Assembly: GCA_963971575.1 (NCBI GenBank)
Contig: OZ020612.1
Coordinates: 69,499,869 to 69,563,868 of the forward strand
Direction: 5' to 3'
From: Liopterus haemorrhoidalis
Lineage: Eukaryota; Arthropoda; Insecta; Coleoptera; Dytiscidae
Length of the DNA stretch: 64,000 nt
Each line of letters starts with the position of its first letter. The stretch's first letter is position 1. This document shows positions 32,763 to 43,900 of the stretch, in pieces. A model generated the notes under the pieces. The model saw only the letters and a list, made by a program, of their open reading frames with translations. It searched no databases and had not been told where the DNA came from. Made by a program: the position numbers and the translations under genes.

Positions 32763-32849
32763 ATTTAAATTTGTAAACGTCAGAATTTTGTTTACAATTT
32801 AAATGTATTTTTTAAATAAAAGAAACAAAAATTTTAACCAAATATATAA

Positions 32850-32855
32850 TTTATT
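32850..32855 (-). promoter_or_regulatory. candidate polyadenylation signal of the nuclease gene
   Basis: AATAAA on the minus strand about 50 bases after the TAA at 32904-32906. Position and sequence are right for a poly(A) signal, but AATAAA is frequent in AT-rich DNA. Confidence 0.45.
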
Positions 32856-32903
32856 TTTAATCGTTTAATATTTTAAATATCCATTTCCAAATTTAGCCTA
32901 CCC

Positions 32904-33508
32904 TTAAAATTTACGATAATCATAAAGATCTTTTAATTCTTGTTCCCACTGTTCTTTGTATCTCAAATATATATGCATGGTAGCCCTGGCATCTTCCACA
33001 GAACTATGTTCCCCATCCTGTATATTCCATCCCAAAATAACTTTAGCCAAAGTCTTCAAAGCTGGAGTCCTACCATTATTGATATCTTTCAACGGTTTAT
33101 ATTTGGATGTATCTCGAGTGTATTTTCTTGGATGACTTAGCTTTAAGGACTTCATATCGTTGTGGATACTATGTCCAATCAAAGTTCTTCCTTTAATTAA
33201 ATCCTGGACCTCTCTCTGTACTACCTTGAAATCTTTTCCATTCTGCATGTCATCTGCTCGCACTCCAGATATGTCAGTAAGGTAATCTATGATACGTTCA
33301 TTGGCCTTAACGAACGTATCATATATACATGTGTCGTTTTCGTCAACGAGGGAAACCCGAGCTAAAATGTTTGAAGTATATTCACCCATTACCATTTCGC
33401 AGTCTATTGCGACAGACATTGACATGTTATTATTGCCGGGGTCGGGTAATTTGGATTCGAAAATTTGTTTTTTAATCAATGGATTTTTATACGATCGTAT
33501 AGAGTTTT
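32904..33508 (-). CDS. REXO4: REXO4-like, last exon (complete nuclease domain)
   Basis: Acceptor ggtttaattttcag on the minus strand, exon from 33508 to the TAA at 32904. 201 codons, all catalytic residues present, no frame damage. Confidence 0.93.
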
Positions 33509-36500
33509 CTGAAAATTAAACCAATATATTACTTATTTTATGTTAAACTAGGTTATTACCCATCTACAATAACGGATTTATAATATAAAAATGTCAATTG
33601 TTTGTATGTGTATTTGGTTTTATTTTTTAACGTCATGCATCATTTTTATGGTAGTGTCAAAGGCGCGACAGGGGTGAGAGGCGAATTTCATGGTGGGGTT
33701 GGAGGCGTGATAAGTGCGCTTTTTCGGTTTTGACAACATTTGTATCTAACCCAAATCTAACCTAAAAGTTTATACAAGTATTTGAAGTAAACGGTTATTC
33801 AATTAAATTAAATATGTCGTCAAATCGAAGGAGACGTCTAGCTCTTTTTTATGCATATTTAAACTTATTGCGATATGAAGAAAATCGATGGTGGGTACGT
33901 CCCATATATACATAGAAACAGAAGGCAACAGGGAGATTATTTTAACTTGTTGCAAAAAATGAGACACAAAAAAAACAGACAGTTACTTCAATTATAAGAA
34001 AATAATTTAATACACAATCTGTTTTACTTGACATCACAGTTTAGAATGAAGATTCTGTTGGCCCCTGCTTGGGGGTGTATTATTAGTATACCCACTGCAT
34101 GACATTTCTGCAGACCAGATATTTAAAACCGAATCCATCATAATAAATTTTATGACTGCCGACAACATTGTAAAAGTCGCTATTTTGCTAGATCAATTTA
34201 CGTTTTTTTAATTATTTTTTTTAGGAAATTAATATAAGTGTCTCGCTAAACAACCTCAAGTTGTTAGTATTTGTAATACTAGTTAGTTTAATGTTCAAAT
34301 GATTTAAATAATTCTGGATTAGGTCTGGAATTTCGGTATTAAGGTCGTCATGAATGCGTATTTAAAGAGATTGAACCAAACTATGAAAAAAGAAAAATTA
34401 CTTAATAGCTGCAGTTTTGGTATCAAGATACCAGTGAAAAAAATATGTTTGCAGGTATTGATTCTGTTGATGAATTCCATGATTTTCTTCAGTGCCCTTA
34501 TTACAGATACTAAAATTTACAATAGTAAGCTATCCAACATCTAATTCAAATTCAAATTTTTAAGCAATTATTAATTTCATTTAAAAAAAAAATGACATGT
34601 GTCAAAAATTATATAAAAACAAGTGTTCTTCACGTAAATAAAATATGAATCCAGGGCCGGCTCTAAATATTTTATTATCACATAATGTGGAAATAGTCCC
34701 AACTAAATTAAATTTTTATTTTTGTTACTAGCTGAAGTGGGCATTTGCTAAATAAACTGATCAAAAGCCTCATTTAAACAATAAAAGTTACTATGGTCTA
34801 TTTCAAAGTAGAAAAATGTGTGTAAGAAGATAGGAGCTGTTTGTCCTTGCTTCGGATTGGCTTAGAACGTCATCCCTATTACCATGTTAAAATATTGTTT
34901 TTAGTCCAATTTGATATATTATTTATATTATTTTATTTTTTTCGTATATTTTGTTATTATTTATATTCTTGGCGTAGATTTTATGAAGAACATTCTCCAT
35001 GTAATTTTTTTTACGCAGTTATATATTTTTTAGGTTATCTGACATATAAATATTTATTGACACTTGACAATTAATAGATCAAGAGAGAGGACTAACGTGA
35101 GGCCAAAAGACAGCCCAGCTGATTGTGCCCAAAGAAGAAGTTATTGATAAAATTTTTAGACCTTCATATATACATATATTTTTAATTTTTCTTTACAATA
35201 AATATTTAAATAAGAAACTTTAGCTTTGAAGATATATTGTTTGTTTTATTGCTTTATTTAATCTCTTTTAGCCAAATCTCTCTTTTTATATAAGCGGTTC
35301 ACTTTTGTAAGAACAAACTAAGAGGGAATTTTGTTTTCAATAGTTTGCACCTTTGAAGCTGTATGTCATGTTGGTATTAAAAAATTTCACTTTTTTAAAA
35401 TGTCGATCCATTTGACATATGTCATAATGAAAAATGATATTTTAATTATAGTGATCATAACCTTATCAACCTAAAGTCGGTTTTACAGCGTAAGGAATAT
35501 TTTTATTGACATTTAAAGTCAGTAACACACCATAAAAGTAACTAAAATAACCAGATCTGGTGTGTTCTTACAAAAGTGAACAGCTTATATATAGTAAATA
35601 ATTTTTAAAATATTTTTTTAACTTTTTCAAATTTCCCATTAAACTGAATTTATGTCGTATAAATAACGTAAGTGTATTATCTGCCTTGTTTATTTCAATA
35701 TCTTTTAACCTTTTTTAAATTAAAAAAAAATCACTTGCTAACCCAGTTTCTACGCCCATGCCCTAGTTGTAACTTATTTTAAATTTTTCGCTGTACTGTA
35801 TTTATTCAGTGTAAATCGTACTCGGTTCGTAGCGCTATCTACTTTTTTCTAATTTGAAATAGACCATAGTTAATAAATTTCATCGCGAAGGATGTCTTAA
35901 GTCAAAATATAATAAAAAAAGAACAACATCCCACGTGTCAGGGAAATAGGAATTTAAGGTTATTTATAGGCTATTCTATATGTTTAAACGCAAGTAAATT
36001 AAATTTTTATTTTTGTTACTAGCAGACTTTTTAACTATTGAAGTGGGCATTTGATAAATAAACTGATCAAAAGCCTCATTTAAACAATAAAAGTTACTAG
36101 TTTCCTAAATCTAGTTCCGCTTAAATCAAAGAAACAAACTATATTTGAAAGCATAATGCCAACAATGTGTTAAAGAATGTTGAGGTGTGTAATTATATTT
36201 TGCAGCCAGTAATAATTATTTTGGCGCATGATAAGTAAGAACAAGTTATAAAATTACCATATTCTATTTCTGCACTGTCTTTTCCATATTTGGATGATTT
36301 CCAAAAGTAAACACAATTCATAAGAAACACACATAATAAGTAGCATGCTAAACCATCAATCAAAAATTTTATATCATTGTATGGAACCATTTTTAAGAAT
36401 TTTTGAATAAATTTACGTATCAATTTGACATTTATGAAATAAATTTGAACATTTTAATTTTATTTACCTTTGACATTTTGTTTGTTGTCCTTTTTGACAA

Positions 36501-36657
36501 ATTTCCTTTCAACATTGTTATTTAATGTGCATTCATTCCAGTTTACCGGTAATTTTGATCTTCTTATTGAACATAATGGATTATTGCACACTTTTACACA
36601 TGCATTTTGTTCAGGTAATGGATGGTTTTGTAATGTTACGTAATATAGGTTAGCCAT
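32904..36657 (-). CDS. REXO4: REXO4/ISG20-family DEDDh 3'-5' exonuclease
   Basis: Exons 36657-36468, 36347-36258 and 33508-32904 join in phase 1/1 and give 294 residues; skipping the middle exon also keeps the frame (264). The last exon carries the whole DEDDh nuclease fold: AIDCEMV (Exo I Asp and Glu), HSIHNDMKSL (Exo II Asp) and EHSSVEDARATMHIY (Exo III His and Asp). By family knowledge such enzymes trim RNA 3' ends, REXO4 being nucleolar and tied to rRNA processing. RARVS-type and YKPLK-type sequence contexts (LARVSLVDEN, RDTSKYKPLK) fit REXO4 better than ISG20 itself, but I have not compared trees. The start is the ATG at 36657 in a good context (acaaaaATGG). The N-terminus is Lys-rich (KFVKKDNKQNVK). 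Confidence 0.88.
33814..33965 (+). pseudogene. PIF/Harbinger-type transposase N-terminal fragment
   Basis: From an ATG at 33814 the frame reads SSNRRRRLALFYAYLNLL, then RWWVRPIY, a stop, and, shifted by one, HRNRRQQGDYFNLLQKMR. A (R)(W/Y)WVRP.Y..R...GDY.NL..(E/K)MR pattern is typical of the start of HARBI1/PIF transposases. The catalytic part is missing. It lies in the long intron of the nuclease gene, on the opposite strand. Confidence 0.65.
34791..35869. mobile_element. 1.08-kb TIR element, outer member of a nested pair
   Basis: ctatggtctatttcaaagta at 34791 is matched inverted by the right end (ttgaaatagaccatag) with about 25-bp TIRs and TA at the edges. Contains a complete smaller MITE at 35288-35589. 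Non-coding. Confidence 0.75.
35288..35589. mobile_element. 302-bp MITE nested in 34791-35869
   Basis: Left tataagcggttcacttttgt and right, inverted, acaaaagtgaacagcttata with about 27-bp TIRs containing gtaagaaca. A relic end of the same family is at about 30930. Confidence 0.82.
36258..36347 (-). CDS. REXO4: REXO4-like, candidate optional middle exon (hydrophobic)
   Basis: Acceptor attgatggtttag and donor TATG|gtaatt bound 90 bases, phase 1 on both sides, so it can be included or skipped without a shift. It encodes ACYLLCVFLMNCVYFW followed by KSSKYGKDSAEIEY. A hydrophobic segment is unexpected for a nuclear exonuclease. Either this is an alternative exon giving a membrane-anchored form, or the splice sites are chance and the real mRNA joins 36468 to 33508. 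Confidence 0.45.
36468..36657 (-). CDS. REXO4: REXO4-like, first coding exon
   Basis: ATG at 36657-36655; donor CAAAG|gtaaat after 36468; exits in phase 1. Encodes MANLYYVTLQNHPLPEQNAC, a Cys-containing stretch (VCNNPLCSIRR), PVNWNEC and a Lys-rich end. I recognise no domain in it. A pyrimidine-rich ctctctcctacctcg lies just upstream on the minus strand. Confidence 0.7.
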
Positions 36658-36747
36658 TTTTGTCACTTTTGTCGAGGTAGGAGAGAGATTTTATTGTTTT
36701 AAATTCTTTTATTTTTCATAGATATCTAATTAGTAAGCCTCTGTTAT

Positions 36748-36797
36748 TTATTATTTTTTTTAATTTAATGGCCTTTGCTGCTGTGGCAATTAGCCAA
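36748..36797 (-). mobile_element. 50-bp 5'-truncated SINE with perfect 13-bp target duplication
   Basis: The sequence tggctaattgccacagcagc on the minus strand plus an A-rich tail equals the last part of the SINE at 32497-32646. It is flanked by aagcctctgttat at 36735-36747 and 36798-36810. It lies 90 bp upstream of the nuclease start codon, so it may be in the promoter or 5' UTR. Confidence 0.88.
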
Positions 36798-37231
36798 AAG
36801 CCTCTGTTATATTAGATTACTTTTTCATCTCAGAGCATACTTTTGATATACAGGTCATATTCGATTTACGAGCATTCGGTTTACGCGCTTTCACTTTAAC
36901 GCGGTTCCTAACTCTTATATAATTTTATATTTCTACTCGGCTAACTTCTATGTTTTATTGGATCTTATGTTGTAATGAATTAATGTTTTATTCAATGAGG
37001 CAGTATAAAATAGAGACTAAACGAGGACGAGTTGTTATGAAGCCAATACCTCTTTAGGCGAGGAAACCGGGGTTGCCCCGAGGAGTTGTACAGTTTGCAT
37101 AAATCAATGTTTTGCCGTTAAGAATTGAGAGTAAAAATATATTTTTTTAATACTGTAAACTGCAAATTTTAATAAAATAAATTTCATAAATAATATTAAA
37201 TTAACCTGAATTTATTAGTATATATTTAAGA

Positions 37232-37642
37232 TACAGTCTGTTTCAAACGCTTAGGCGGAACTAGATTTTGCAATTTAGTTACTTTCATCGCTTAAATCGT
37301 GCTTTTCGGCCGTTTTGTTTAAGCTTTGTAAATCATACTTACAATAAACATTTTTTGGTTAAGGTTAATATCATTTTAAAATGTCATTTTCTTTATATTT
37401 TGATTTTTTGTGTCATTCTTAATACAAATTTCCCATTTATTTATTTTTTTGTCATTAAAATATATAAAAAAATAATTTAATTTTGACATAGGTCATTCGT
37501 TTCCATGGTTTCATTGTTGTAATTTTAAATTTTGACATTCCAACGTGAAAAATGAAATAACCCAAGAATGGTGCCTTGTCGTGACAACCTAAAAGAACGA
37601 AATTCCCATTTAGTTCCTCCTAAGCGTTTGAAACAGACTGTA
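37232..37642 (+). mobile_element. TA-flanked MITE, copy 4 of 4
   Basis: Termini tacagtctgtttcaaacgct and agcgtttgaaacagactgta with the common interior and TA edges. Same orientation as copy 3. Confidence 0.9.
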
Positions 37643-37726
37643 ATTAGTAGGTTTCTAAATAACATACATTTAAAATACAATATGAACGAAAAAAAAGTTT
37701 AGAAGGCCCTGAATTTAAAATGTTAA

Positions 37727-37981
37727 GGCCCGGTCTTTCCACCTTCAGTTAAAGTTCCAGGTAACTATCTGACAGATAAGGTTATTTGTAACTTCATCTG
37801 CTGAATAAATGTCAATACCAGTGAATCCAAGTCGTCAGTCTCATTATCCGTTAGATAACTATCCGATAGATACATTTGTATAGAAAGAAGGGATGACATT
37901 TACTCAGCAGATGAAGTTACAAATAACCGTATCTGTCAGATAGTTATCTGGAACTTTATCTGAAGGTGGAAAAACCGGGCC
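37727..37981. mobile_element. PIF/Harbinger-like MITE with 88-bp TIRs and TAA duplication
   Basis: Ends ggcccggtctttccacctt and, inverted, aaggtggaaaaaccgggcc; the inverted arms extend about 88 bp with a few mismatches (gttccaggtaactatctgac). TAA flanks both sides (37724-37726 and 37982-37984). A 3-bp TAA duplication and GG start are the hallmarks of PIF/Harbinger. Confidence 0.9.
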
Positions 37982-38599
37982 TAAGTGGACAATGTTGTTA
38001 ATATAAAAATAAATGAATTCCTTGTCTGTCTAGACATCTTTTTTTCTCGATCATATTGTATAGCAATGCTTCAGACACTTTTTAAATTTAAAACGGGCAG
38101 ATATTATATCATTTATTCCATGATAAATTAAAATTTATCTAACAAATTATAAAGATGTATATCTATAATCAATGCTAGGTAAAATATTTTTCTGATGTAT
38201 TCAAAGTACTGAATACAAATATTTTTTTTTAAGGAAAAACATTTTAATTAAACATTACTTTTTAGTATTTAAAATACTACGTAGTTGAAATACAGTTCGA
38301 AACTCTCAAAATGCAATTTACGGAAATATTATTAAAAGTTGAAAAATGATGAGAAGGTAAAATAGTAAAATAGAAAAAATAACACAACAAAACAATCATA
38401 AACACAATACGGCGCCGTATTTCTTAGCAATAGCTGAATAAAATAAATGTAAATTAGGCAACTTGTTATACTTCTCGGGGAAAATCCCCCTTTCGTCTCC
38501 GCAGGGTCTTGGCTTCATAACAAACAATGCTAAGGCATAGAGCGTGCTGAGTCTATTTATATGACGTCAATAGTTTCTTTCAAAAATTCATCTCAGCTA

Positions 38600-38915
38600 A
38601 AAATGGAATTAAATCGTGAACATTTACAAGCGATTATTTTTTATAACTTTCGACGTGGATTAACCCAACTACAGTGCATCGAACTTAATTCGACTTTTGG
38701 CGATGAAGAACCATCAAGGACTACTGTTTATCGATGGTTTGCCGAATTCAATCCTGGCCGTAGTTCGCTTAAGGACGAATTTCGTGAAGGTGGTGCAATT
38801 CGGTTGTTCCGGAAAACATTGATGCTGTGCGTGAACTGATACTGAAAGATCGTCATGTGACTTATCGTGTGATTGAGGTATCCTTGGGAATGCGTCTTGA
38901 ATCTGTAAATTTTTC
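38600..38915 (+). pseudogene. mariner transposase N-terminal fragment, frameshifted
   Basis: From MELNREHLQAIIFYNFRRGL the frame reads the mariner-type DNA-binding helix-turn-helix region with FGDEEPSRTTVYRWFAEF and GRSSLKDEFREG. A frame change near 38800 follows, then PENIDAVRELILKDRHVTYR and EVSLGM. The catalytic DDD core is absent. Lies between the harbinger-rich stretch and the 3' end of gene 3. Confidence 0.85.
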
Positions 38916-39154
38916 TGCAGAAACGAATGCAAATGGGATAGAAATTAAGAAGACACAATTAAAAAATAATTATTTAATATTATCCACTTCTAAATTATTT
39001 ACATCATTCTCTTATACAAAAATATCATGGTTAAAAAACGCAATATTCAAAATATAATACTGCTTTTTTTAATGAATACTGCTTATAATTTCTTAACTCA
39101 AGAAAAATAATAATAAAATTATCAAATAAAAACAGTACTTATCAAAAAATAACA
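38916..39154. other. 3' flank of gene 3, no further gene seen
   Basis: AT-rich sequence directly downstream of the TAA of gene 3. No clear AATAAA in the first 100 bases on the minus strand. Confidence 0.35.
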
Positions 39155-40944
39155 TTAATTCGCTTTCTTAGTTGACCTCGCAAATTCCGTTCCAACATCG
39201 TATTCTGGTTCGCTTCCAACATTCGTGTCATAGTAAGCATAATCATAACTAACGTCCTTCTCTTTTTTCGCCTTGGGTTTTTCTTCCTTAGGAGGTAATT
39301 TTTCTACTACCTTGGGTGCAGGTGTTTGTCTAGAGATTGGCTTTGGAGGAACAGTTGAAACAGAGAAAGGTCTTGGGGATTCCTTCGTTGGGATTGGAAT
39401 ATTTACTTTTGAACTTGAAGATAATTCGTTTCTGCTACTTGCGAAATTTTGACTGTGAGCTGTTTTAAGAAATTCGTCTTCTGGTTTATATTTTTCATCG
39501 TCATATTTTGGATTATATGATCCGTCATCGTAAGATGCATCGAAAGTTTTAGAGAACCTGGTAGCCTGGGTAGTAGTGTGGTACTGAGTGGTTTGTTTTG
39601 GTACTGTTGGGGTGTATTGAGTATGTACTGTTGTTGGTCTGGCTGTTGTCGAGAAGGTTGAAGGTTGGTTATATCTACTGTTGTCGTATTTAGTGTAATC
39701 AAATTGTTGTTTGAATGTTGTTTGTCTGTTATAGTCCTGTTTATTTTCAGGTGTAGTTGGGTATGTTTCAGTTTGTTTGTTATAGTATTGTGTCTGTTTA
39801 TTTTTAGGTGAAAATGTTGTTGGATAATTTTCAGTTTGTTTGTAAGTTGTAGGTTTCTGTACTTCAAATTGTGCGTTTAGTTTAGTGTTGTAGGTCTGCT
39901 TAGTATTATACGTTGTTGTAGTTGGGTAGTTTTCTGTTTGTTTTTGTGTTTGTTGTGTTTTTGGTACATCATATTGATTATAGTTTGTTTGTTTGGTGAA
40001 TGGTGCTCCTGTTGGGTAATTTTCAGTTTCCTTTTTGTATTGAGTGGTTTGTTTGTTATAATCTTGTCTGACTGGAGCAGTTGTAGATGGGTAGTTTTCA
40101 GTTTGTTTGTATTGGTAGTTCTGTCTGTTGGCTACAGTAGTTTGTTGGACCTGTTGCCTAACTCTTGGAGTGTCATATTGGTTGTAATTTTGTTTTGGAG
40201 CTGCTGTAGTAGATTGTTCTTGAACTGGTTGCCTGCTTACTTGTTTGTATTGCCTGTTTTCTTGTGTTCTGAAAGGTGCTGGGGTTGAAATAGTAGATCG
40301 TTGATTGTACTGGTTTCTATTAAATTCATTGTAAACAGGTGTAGATGAAGTTTGTTGATTGTTATTTCTGTACTCTTCATTGTTTCTTTCACTTGTTCTG
40401 AAGCTATCAGCATTGCTGTATTCTCTAGTCTGAGCCCTTCCTCTTTGTCTGCCTCTGTAATTCTGTATAGCAGTAGTATATTGATCGTTGCTGATGGCTG
40501 AAGTAGTAGAAACAGTTCTACCAGTGGTAGAGGGTACGTATGGGCTTCCAGCAAAGTTATTTGAGAAACCTGTCGGTCTGTTTGTTCTAGGTGTTTGTGG
40601 AGCTTGTGTAACTGGTGTTTCAGGTTCAGGTCTACGATTTAATTTCTTAACAACTTTCCTTTTAGGGATATCATTATTCCTGTTTGGCACTGTGTCATCG
40701 TAATCATCATCATTTTCCTTTCCACCATTCTTGTTGTTGAAGAAATTTGAGCTAGATGATCCACGGAAGATTTCACGTTCTTTGTTGTAAGCTGGTCGTT
40801 TTGGTGGTACTGCAGTATTGTAGTCGGTTTGCTGGTTGATTCTGAAGGACTCCTTCTCTCGGGACAGACGGGCATCGCCCGTTTCTGATCGCTGCAGATG
40901 GAATGTCTCTTCATTTTCACCAGGGAATGGAGCTGTCTCGAAAC
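39155..40944 (-). CDS. Gene 3, last exon (repeat tail)
   Basis: Acceptor ccatctaacattag; exon from 40944 in phase 1, stop TAA at 39157-39155, 596 codons. Begins FETAPFPGENEETFHLQ, then charged (KENDDDYDDTVPNRNND, KRKVVKKLNRRPEP), then about 300 residues of Tyr/Gln/Thr/Asn repeats with motifs NYPTT, KQTENYP and QYNQ. It closes with DVSYDYAYYDTNVGSEPEYD. Many regularly spaced Tyr could take part in cuticle cross-linking (inference). Open frames on the opposite strand here are by-products of the biased composition. Confidence 0.92.
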
Positions 40945-43900
40945 CTAATGTTAGATGGTGAACAATAATTAAGTTAGAAAAGCGTGTAAGCGGTTGACAT
41001 ATATATTGTGTTGGGGTGTCTTTTTGGCATGGTAAGCATTATTTTGGGCAACTATAATAGCACTATCTACCTAATTCAGTTTATAATTTCCTTCATACCA
41101 ACTTATTTTCTAAACCCTGTCTTTCTATATTTATATCAACTTTTAATTGCATACTTGGCCGCACAGCTTATATATTGGGTGTTCTTTTAAAATTTAAAGC
41201 TTTTTTAGCATTTAAAATATCAAGCTTCAACGTTATGTCAATGCTTTTAATTATAAACCAATTATAAAATATGTGCGACTCAGCAATAAATTACATAGCG
41301 AAAAAGCCCAACTTTTAAATCTATATCGAAGCAAATTCCCTACAAACTTTTTATACCGACCTCTAATAAATTACCGTAATGCAAACTGCACCATTTTAGC
41401 AGTATATTTATGACTCCAAACCAAATACTATTCGCTTGCCTGACACCCAGTTGACTTGTTTAAGGAATAATTTTACGGAAAATAATAATAATAAATAAAT
41501 AAAAATAGGTATCCAACTCCTAGGCACCACATAGTAATATAGAACATAGTAGCACATAGCAGCACATAGTAGTACTCCTAGGCAGAAGATGTAAGTTTTC
41601 TGTTTCTAGACATCCGACACTATATACTGGTCAGCTTGATATTTTTACCGATCTTATCCTTTCTGTATTACAGGTACTCATTTTAAATATTAAATACTTG
41701 TGGATGAGTCAACCTTTAAGCTGATTGCAAAATATCCTAAAGTCCGGGATTTGAACCCGCACCCTTGTGCTCCGTGGGCAATCGTTAAGGAGTCACAAAA
41801 TTCTTTAATTTTTGAGTGAATATATTTTTGTAAAATTATTCCTTAATAATCGCTGCATATGCACCTGATCCTAGACGGTACAGATCAAAATTGTCGGAAG
41901 AGTAATAAAGTGTGGCGGCTTCGCAATCCACATCATCCCAATCGGCGCAAATCTGGCTGTCCTGGTCGAACGCAGTACCGTTAGGACACAGGAAACGGAA
42001 ATCTTGTACCTGGAAGAAATAATACATATATTAGTATTGTGATACATATTTAGAATTACTACAATTAGGGAATATAAAATAAAACTCAGAAAAGTTAGCA
42101 GTTTTTTCCATATTTATCTGTAGTGTCCATTAATTTTTGGGCCTGTTGAAATCGTTATTGGTAATTTATCTATATTAATTTTATCTGTTGACTATCGGTT
42201 TTTTTTTCTTACTCTTTTCGGCTACATATTTTGTTTCTACACATTTCAGATAATTATAAGACGATATTCGCAAAAAAAATGTGTGTGTCTGTCTGCCTGT
42301 CTCTCTAAGTCAGTGGTTCTTAACCGGTGTTCCGCGAACTTAGAGAGTTCTACCAAAATTTGAAAATCAGTGAAAAATTAAAACGGTTATTAAGACGAAA
42401 ACAAAAAAGCAAAAGTAATTGTTTTAGTTTTCTCGTCTTTACTTGTAGTTCCTACTTGTACTTATGTTAGCTTTTATCGATTTCTATAACGGATCATACA
42501 CTCAAAATGAAATTTTCTGAAGAATTTTGGATTTTTGTTCTAATCGAGTTTAAAACTATTTCTGAAAAAGCAATTTAAATTTTATTACAATTTTCTACAT
42601 TTTGAGCGAGTTTGGTTTTTCAACATTAATGAATATTAAGACAAAGAATCGTGAAAGGCTGACAAATGTAGAAGAGAAAATGAGAGTAGCTATTTCACAC
42701 AAAGACCAGATAATGAAATCATTTGTTCAAAAATTTGTGTATTTAAAAAAAAAATGTTTTTTTTTAATATTTTGAACAAGCAAATTATTATTTCCTTTTA
42801 TGGAATTTTTACTAAAAATATGTCAAAAAACTTTTGTCCCCCACCCTATCTATCAGAGGGGTTGACCTAAAAATTTGAAAAAAATCTCCATAATGAAAAT
42901 TGTTTCAACAGGAATTTTTGATCAGATTAGTTTTTCGAAAAATGTCGATTTTTTTGTGTCGTTGATAAAAAAATATATTTTTAAAAATTTGTTATGTGGT
43001 ATCAAAAGAAAGCTCTTAGAACGTAGATTAAGGAACGAAAAGTAGTTATTTAAAATTCTTTTATTTAACAAATTTTACCCAGATATGTGTTAAGAAATTT
43101 CTTGTCCCGCCCCCTTTTACCCAAACGGGTTAACTAATAATCTGAAAAAATTATAGGTAATGTACATTGATCTAATCCGGAAACTTACAAGAGGAATTTT
43201 TGATCCGATTGCGCTTCTGAAATTTATTGCAGTTTTTGTGTTTTTGTCAAAAAAAAAATTTTTTTAATTCGTGGCAACATTATGCTAATAACGTTATGGA
43301 TTTTTTATATTTATGGCTAAGAAAGTGTGTGTCTTTTTATGAAATTAAAAATATAACAAATAAATTTTAATAGCTGAGGACCGACACATTGTTAATATAA
43401 CAAATATTCGTTTTTTTACACTTATTAAATACCTACAAAACCCTGTGTGAAAATTCACTTCACATAATTTTTTTTTTCTTTTATACTTTTTTTTTTTCTA
43501 AAAGATGTTTATTCTTTTAATATTAGTTCACTTACAATGGCCCTATTTATATTAAGAATGCAACTTTCAAATACGGCATAATCAAACTATTCATTCGTAA
43601 AAGAAATGTTAAAAAATAGGAAACGGAAACGTTACACCAAAAACAAGTCTTGTAACACATGACACTTAATAATACACAGTTCTACTTATGAATTGTAGGC
43701 GTAACACGTACTAGTGAGGTAATAAATTAATTATTGGATGCTAAAAATGAATATTATGAAATGTGAGAATGTATACAGCTCGTAGAAAGTTTAGTATTTT
43801 TCGTTGATTCAAAGCCATTGCGAAATTTAGGAGACTGGAAAAAATACTAGAGATGTTCGATGAGAAATAAAAATTGTTACAAATATTTTTTTAAATCTCA

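Larger units (their letters stand above)
37030..38524. repeat. 1.5-kb inverted pair flanking two MITEs
   Basis: gttgttatgaagccaatacc at about 37030 returns inverted at about 38500-38524 (cttggcttcataacaa), followed inward by related ccgaggag / cttctcgggg blocks, about 65 bp in all and imperfect. It encloses MITEs at 37232-37642 and 37727-37981. It may be an old TIR element that served as a landing site. Confidence 0.55.

Noticed and set aside
38600..38915. Domesticated mariner DNA-binding protein
   Set aside because: A frame change near 38800 and loss of sequence after EVSLGM, with no splice or exon partner, argue for a dead fragment.
39403..40703. Several open frames on both strands overlapping the last exon of gene 3, one with a hydrophobic protein-like sequence on the plus strand
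   Set aside because: They are by-products of the Tyr/Gln/Thr-rich repeats of the real minus-strand frame, which is joined in phase to the ChtBD2 exons.
41745..41792. tRNA gene on the minus strand
   Set aside because: Only a T-arm-like part is present; no cloverleaf could be drawn.
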